From Scatavimonas merdigallinarum (GTDB lineage Bacteria; Bacillota; Clostridia; Oscillospirales; Acutalibacteraceae): a DNA stretch of 64,000 nt. The notes under the pieces were generated by a model. That model was not told where the DNA came from. It was given only the letters and a program-made list of their open reading frames with translations, and searched no databases. The translations under genes were made by a program, and so were the position numbers. Positions 61,699-64,000 of this stretch are shown one piece after another. Within the stretch, counting starts at the first letter, position 1. Each line of letters starts with the position of its first letter. The stretch spans positions 62,001 through 126,000 of the forward strand of contig DVFW01000026.1 in the NCBI GenBank assembly GCA_018713055.1. Reading direction: 5' to 3'.

Positions 61699-63102
61699 AT
61701 GGCAGAAGAAAAAACAAAAGCGGCGCTTTTAAAGGAAGCGCTGTTTTTAGACAAAAAAAACGGTGTGTCTACGCTGGAGTCTTCGCAGATAGAAGCAGCG
61801 GACGCCTTTTGTGAACCGTATAAGGTTTTTTTAGACCAGGCGAAAACGGAACGAGAAGCAGTACAGACAGCAATAAGCCTTGCGGAGCAGGCTGGTTTTG
61901 TGCAGTTTGACCCTGATAAAAGGTACAGCGCCGGCGACAGAATTTATACGATAAACAGAAACAAAAATATTTTGCTTGCAGTGATCGGTACAGAAGGCTG
62001 TAAAAATGGCGTGCGCCTTGCCATTGCGCATATAGATTCCCCCAGGCTGGATTTAAAGCCCAACCCGCTTTATGAGGCAAACGACCTTGCTTTGTTTAAG
62101 ACGCATTATTACGGTGGAATTAAAAAGTACCAGTGGGCGGCGATCCCGCTTGCGCTACACGGCACGGTTGTTTTGAAGAACGGAGAAGCCATCCGCGTTT
62201 GCCTGGGCGAAAAAGCGGGGGATCCCTGCTTTTGTGTAACGGATCTGCTGCCACATTTGGCGCAGGAACAGATGACCAAAACAATGGCAAAAAGCTTTAC
62301 AGGAGAGGATTTAAACGTACTTGTTGGAAGCCGTCCGTTCAAAGACGATAAGGAAGCGGAACTGGTTAAGCTGAATATAATGCGGCTGCTTAATGAAAAC
62401 TATGGAATTACGGAGGCAGATTTTCTGTCTGCAGAGTTGGAGCTTGTGCCGGCGTTTTCTGCAAGGGATGTTGGCTTTGACAGGAGTATGATCGGCGGTT
62501 ATGGCCATGACGACCGCGTGTGCGCATATCCTGCATTGATGGCGGCGTTGCATTGCAAAGCACCGAAAAATACAGTTGTTACGGTGCTTGTGGACAAGGA
62601 GGAAACGGGAAGCGACGGCAACACAGGGATGCAAAGCGATTTTATGAAATATTTTATTTTTGACCTCGCAAAAAGTGAAGGGCAGGAGGGTTATCGGGTG
62701 CTTTCCAAAAGCCGGTGCTTATCTGCAGACGTCAATGCGGCCTTCGACCCCACGTATGCAAGCGTATTTGAAGCCAATAATGCAAGCTATATTAACAAAG
62801 GCGTGGTAATTACAAAATATACGGGGCACGGCGGAAAATATGGAACGTCGGACGCCTCTGCAGAATTTATGGCGCAGATCCGGCAGATGCTTGATAAAGA
62901 AAAGATTCTCTGGCAAACGGGTGAGCTTGGTAAAGTAGACCTGGGCGGCGGCGGAACGATTGCAAAGTATGTTGCCAATTTGAACGTAGATGTAGTGGAT
63001 CTGGGTGTTCCTGTGCTTTCGATGCATGCGCCGTTTGAGGTGGTTTCAAAAACAGACGTGTATATGGCATATAAAGCGTTTTTCGTATTTTTTAACGAAT
63101 GA
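61699..63102 (+). CDS. M18-family aminopeptidase
   Basis: Cytosolic zinc aminopeptidase of 467 residues, related to ApeB/LAP4. Conserved AHIDSPRLDLKPNPL (first metal His), GHDDRVCAYPALMA (Asp), DKEETGSDGNTGMQS (catalytic Glu-Glu), and SMHAPFEVVSKTD near the end (last His). ATG 61699 follows AAAGGATGG. Acts in peptide turnover; preference for acidic or neutral N-termini is not predictable here. Confidence 0.93.
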   Translation: MAEEKTKAALLKEALFLDKKNGVSTLESSQIEAADAFCEPYKVFLDQAKTEREAVQTAISLAEQAGFVQFDPDKRYSAGDRIYTINRNKNILLAVIGTEGCKNGVRLAIAHIDSPRLDLKPNPLYEANDLALFKTHYYGGIKKYQWAAIPLALHGTVVLKNGEAIRVCLGEKAGDPCFCVTDLLPHLAQEQMTKTMAKSFTGEDLNVLVGSRPFKDDKEAELVKLNIMRLLNENYGITEADFLSAELELVPAFSARDVGFDRSMIGGYGHDDRVCAYPALMAALHCKAPKNTVVTVLVDKEETGSDGNTGMQSDFMKYFIFDLAKSEGQEGYRVLSKSRCLSADVNAAFDPTYASVFEANNASYINKGVVITKYTGHGGKYGTSDASAEFMAQIRQMLDKEKILWQTGELGKVDLGGGGTIAKYVANLNVDVVDLGVPVLSMHAPFEVVSKTDVYMAYKAFFVFFNE

Positions 63103-63151
63103 CCTTTTTATGTTTTGCGCTTTGGACAAATAGTGAAAAAGGGGCAGGTTT

Positions 63152-63421
63152 GTGGACCGGAAGGTGTATGTGTTTCAGGCGATTATTGAAAAAGTTCCCG
63201 ATATAGACGGCGCCTATGTGCATTTTCCTTTTGATGTAAAAAAAGAATTTGGCAAGGGAAGGGTTAAGATACACGCTACGTTTGACGGCGTGCCGTATGA
63301 CGGAAGCCTTGTCAAGATGAAAACGCCGGGGTATATTGTTGGGCTGCGAAAGGACATACGGCGTCAGATTGGAAAGCAGCCGGGGGATATGGTAAAGGTA
63401 ACTGTACAGGAGCGCATATAA
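63152..63421 (+). CDS. DUF1905 family protein
   Basis: 89 residues, one DUF1905 domain: strand EFGKGRVKIHATFDGVPYDG-type in two parts (FGKGRVKIHA, FDGVPYDGSL), GYIVGLRKDIRRQIGKQPGD, VKVTV. A small beta-barrel family of unknown function, sometimes fused to YdeI-like domains. GTG start 63152 with AAGGGG. Single-gene unit with a strong terminator. Confidence 0.88.
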   Translation: MDRKVYVFQAIIEKVPDIDGAYVHFPFDVKKEFGKGRVKIHATFDGVPYDGSLVKMKTPGYIVGLRKDIRRQIGKQPGDMVKVTVQERI

Positions 63422-63450
63422 AGGGCGTATGCAATGCATACGCCCTTTTC
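63421..63450. terminator. Bidirectional terminator
   Basis: AAGGGCGTATGC / GCATACGCCCTT with an AAT loop and T-run; between the DUF1905 gene (+) and the ABC-F gene (-). Confidence 0.9.
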
Positions 63451-63463
63451 TCCTGCATGGTAT

Positions 63464-64000
63464 TTATAACCGTATGATCCTGGTCGCGATATTTTCTGTA
63501 AAGGACAGATCGTGTTCAACAAAAAGCACGGTTGCCGCACAGCTTTTGAGTAACGCTTCTATTTGCATACGGGAAAAGACGTCTATATAATTCAGCGGTT
63601 CGTCCCAGATGTACAGGTGTGCCCTTTCGCACAGGCTTTTTGCAAGCAAGACCTTTTTCTTTTGTCCGGCGCTGAAAGTATGCATATCCTTTTCAAATTG
63701 TGTGCGTGCAAAATCGAGCTTGCGAAGGATCGCCTTAAAAAGGCTTTCATCTATTTGATGCTGTGCGGCATAGGAAGAAAGATCCCCCTGTAAAAAAGAT
63801 GTGTCCTGCGGTACATAGGAAATTTTAACCTGGCTGCCAATATGAAGGCTGCCCGTATAGAAAACAGGTGTTCCATTTATCAGTTTTAAAACACTGGATT
63901 TTCCGCTACCGTTTTTTCCCTGCAGGGCAATGCGGTCTCCCTGCGTAATGGTAAAGCTTACATCTTTGCAAACAAGCTTTTGCTTATAAAAAATGGAAAC
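63464..64000 (-). CDS. ABC-F family ATPase, C-terminal part, runs off the window
   Basis: 178 codons; the frame is open to the window edge, so the N-terminal ABC domain is missing from view. The visible domain has Walker A QGKNGSGKSS, Q-loop ISYVPQDT, signature TFSAGQKKKVLLAKSL, Walker B LYIWDEPLNYIDV and switch VEHDLSF. No membrane segments. The signature and EPLNYID are those of Lsa/Vga-like ABC-F proteins, which bind ribosomes and may confer antibiotic tolerance. Specificity cannot be judged without the interdomain linker. Confidence 0.88.
   Translation of the reverse strand, partial: VSIFYKQKLVCKDVSFTITQGDRIALQGKNGSGKSSVLKLINGTPVFYTGSLHIGSQVKISYVPQDTSFLQGDLSSYAAQHQIDESLFKAILRKLDFARTQFEKDMHTFSAGQKKKVLLAKSLCERAHLYIWDEPLNYIDVFSRMQIEALLKSCAATVLFVEHDLSFTENIATRIIRL

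Overview
The window looks like chromosome of an anaerobic member of the Bacillota, class Clostridia, probably a gut-type organism. The grounds are strong AGGAGG-type ribosome binding sites, frequent TTG and GTG starts, sigma-A promoters, a desulfoferrodoxin, GluRS and GlnRS encoded side by side, DUF951, DUF4830 and DUF1905 genes, and a Tn/ICE-like island with a large serine recombinase. Species cannot be named from sequence alone.

Layout. 1-2.4 kb: end of a DUF4830 gene, an rRNA pseudouridine synthase and an MsmK/UgpC-type ABC ATPase. 2.5-5.1 kb: a small accessory patch of XRE regulators (one broken), a possible ribbon-helix-helix protein and strong hairpins. 5.3-10.5 kb: gltX, glnS, a DUF308 membrane protein, and on the minus strand an SDR reductase and a flavin reductase. 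10.8-21.5 kb: a long plus-strand cluster argG-argH-argC-argJ-argB-GNAT-argD-argF-nadA-mnmA behind an ARG-box-like operator; together these genes convert glutamate to arginine. 21.9-26.3 kb: trmL and lower glycolysis (pgk, tpiA, gpmI). 26.5-34.4 kb: a mixed set including mgtE with a structured leader, YbaK, a YjdF/DUF2238 membrane protein, an ADP-ribosylglycohydrolase, desulfoferrodoxin, a D-lactate dehydrogenase-like enzyme and an EamA transporter.

34.5-45.0 kb: an acquired island. It holds a tyrosine recombinase, an XRE regulator, a complete type I restriction-modification operon (hsdM, hsdS, four-helix-bundle gene, hsdR), a TnpW-like ORF and a large serine recombinase. The four-helix-bundle gene sits between a pair of 33-34 nt inverted repeats that overlap the end of hsdS and the start of hsdR, and a 10-codon ORF inside the right repeat couples it to hsdR. 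The island is bracketed by inverted copies of a 42-nt motif.

45.0-53.5 kb (minus strand): the common aromatic pathway. aroE-aroK come first, then an operon aroF-tyrA-aroB-aroA-aroC-pheA. In front of aroF lies a complete ribosome-mediated attenuator: consensus promoter, Shine-Dalgarno, a 31-residue leader peptide with seven Phe/Tyr/Trp residues in a 13-residue stretch, and mutually exclusive 1:2, 2:3 and 3:4 helices ending in a U-tract terminator. 53.5-64 kb: acpP, nadB-nadC on the minus strand (nadA is 35 kb away beside argF), then hflX, DUF951, prfA, a Sua5-type tsaC, coaE, a lytic transglycosylase, an M18 aminopeptidase, a DUF1905 protein and a truncated ABC-F gene.

The main points for follow-up are the aromatic attenuator, the inverted-repeat-bounded four-helix-bundle element inside the hsd operon, and the mgtE leader RNA. 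No rRNA, tRNA or CRISPR array was seen.
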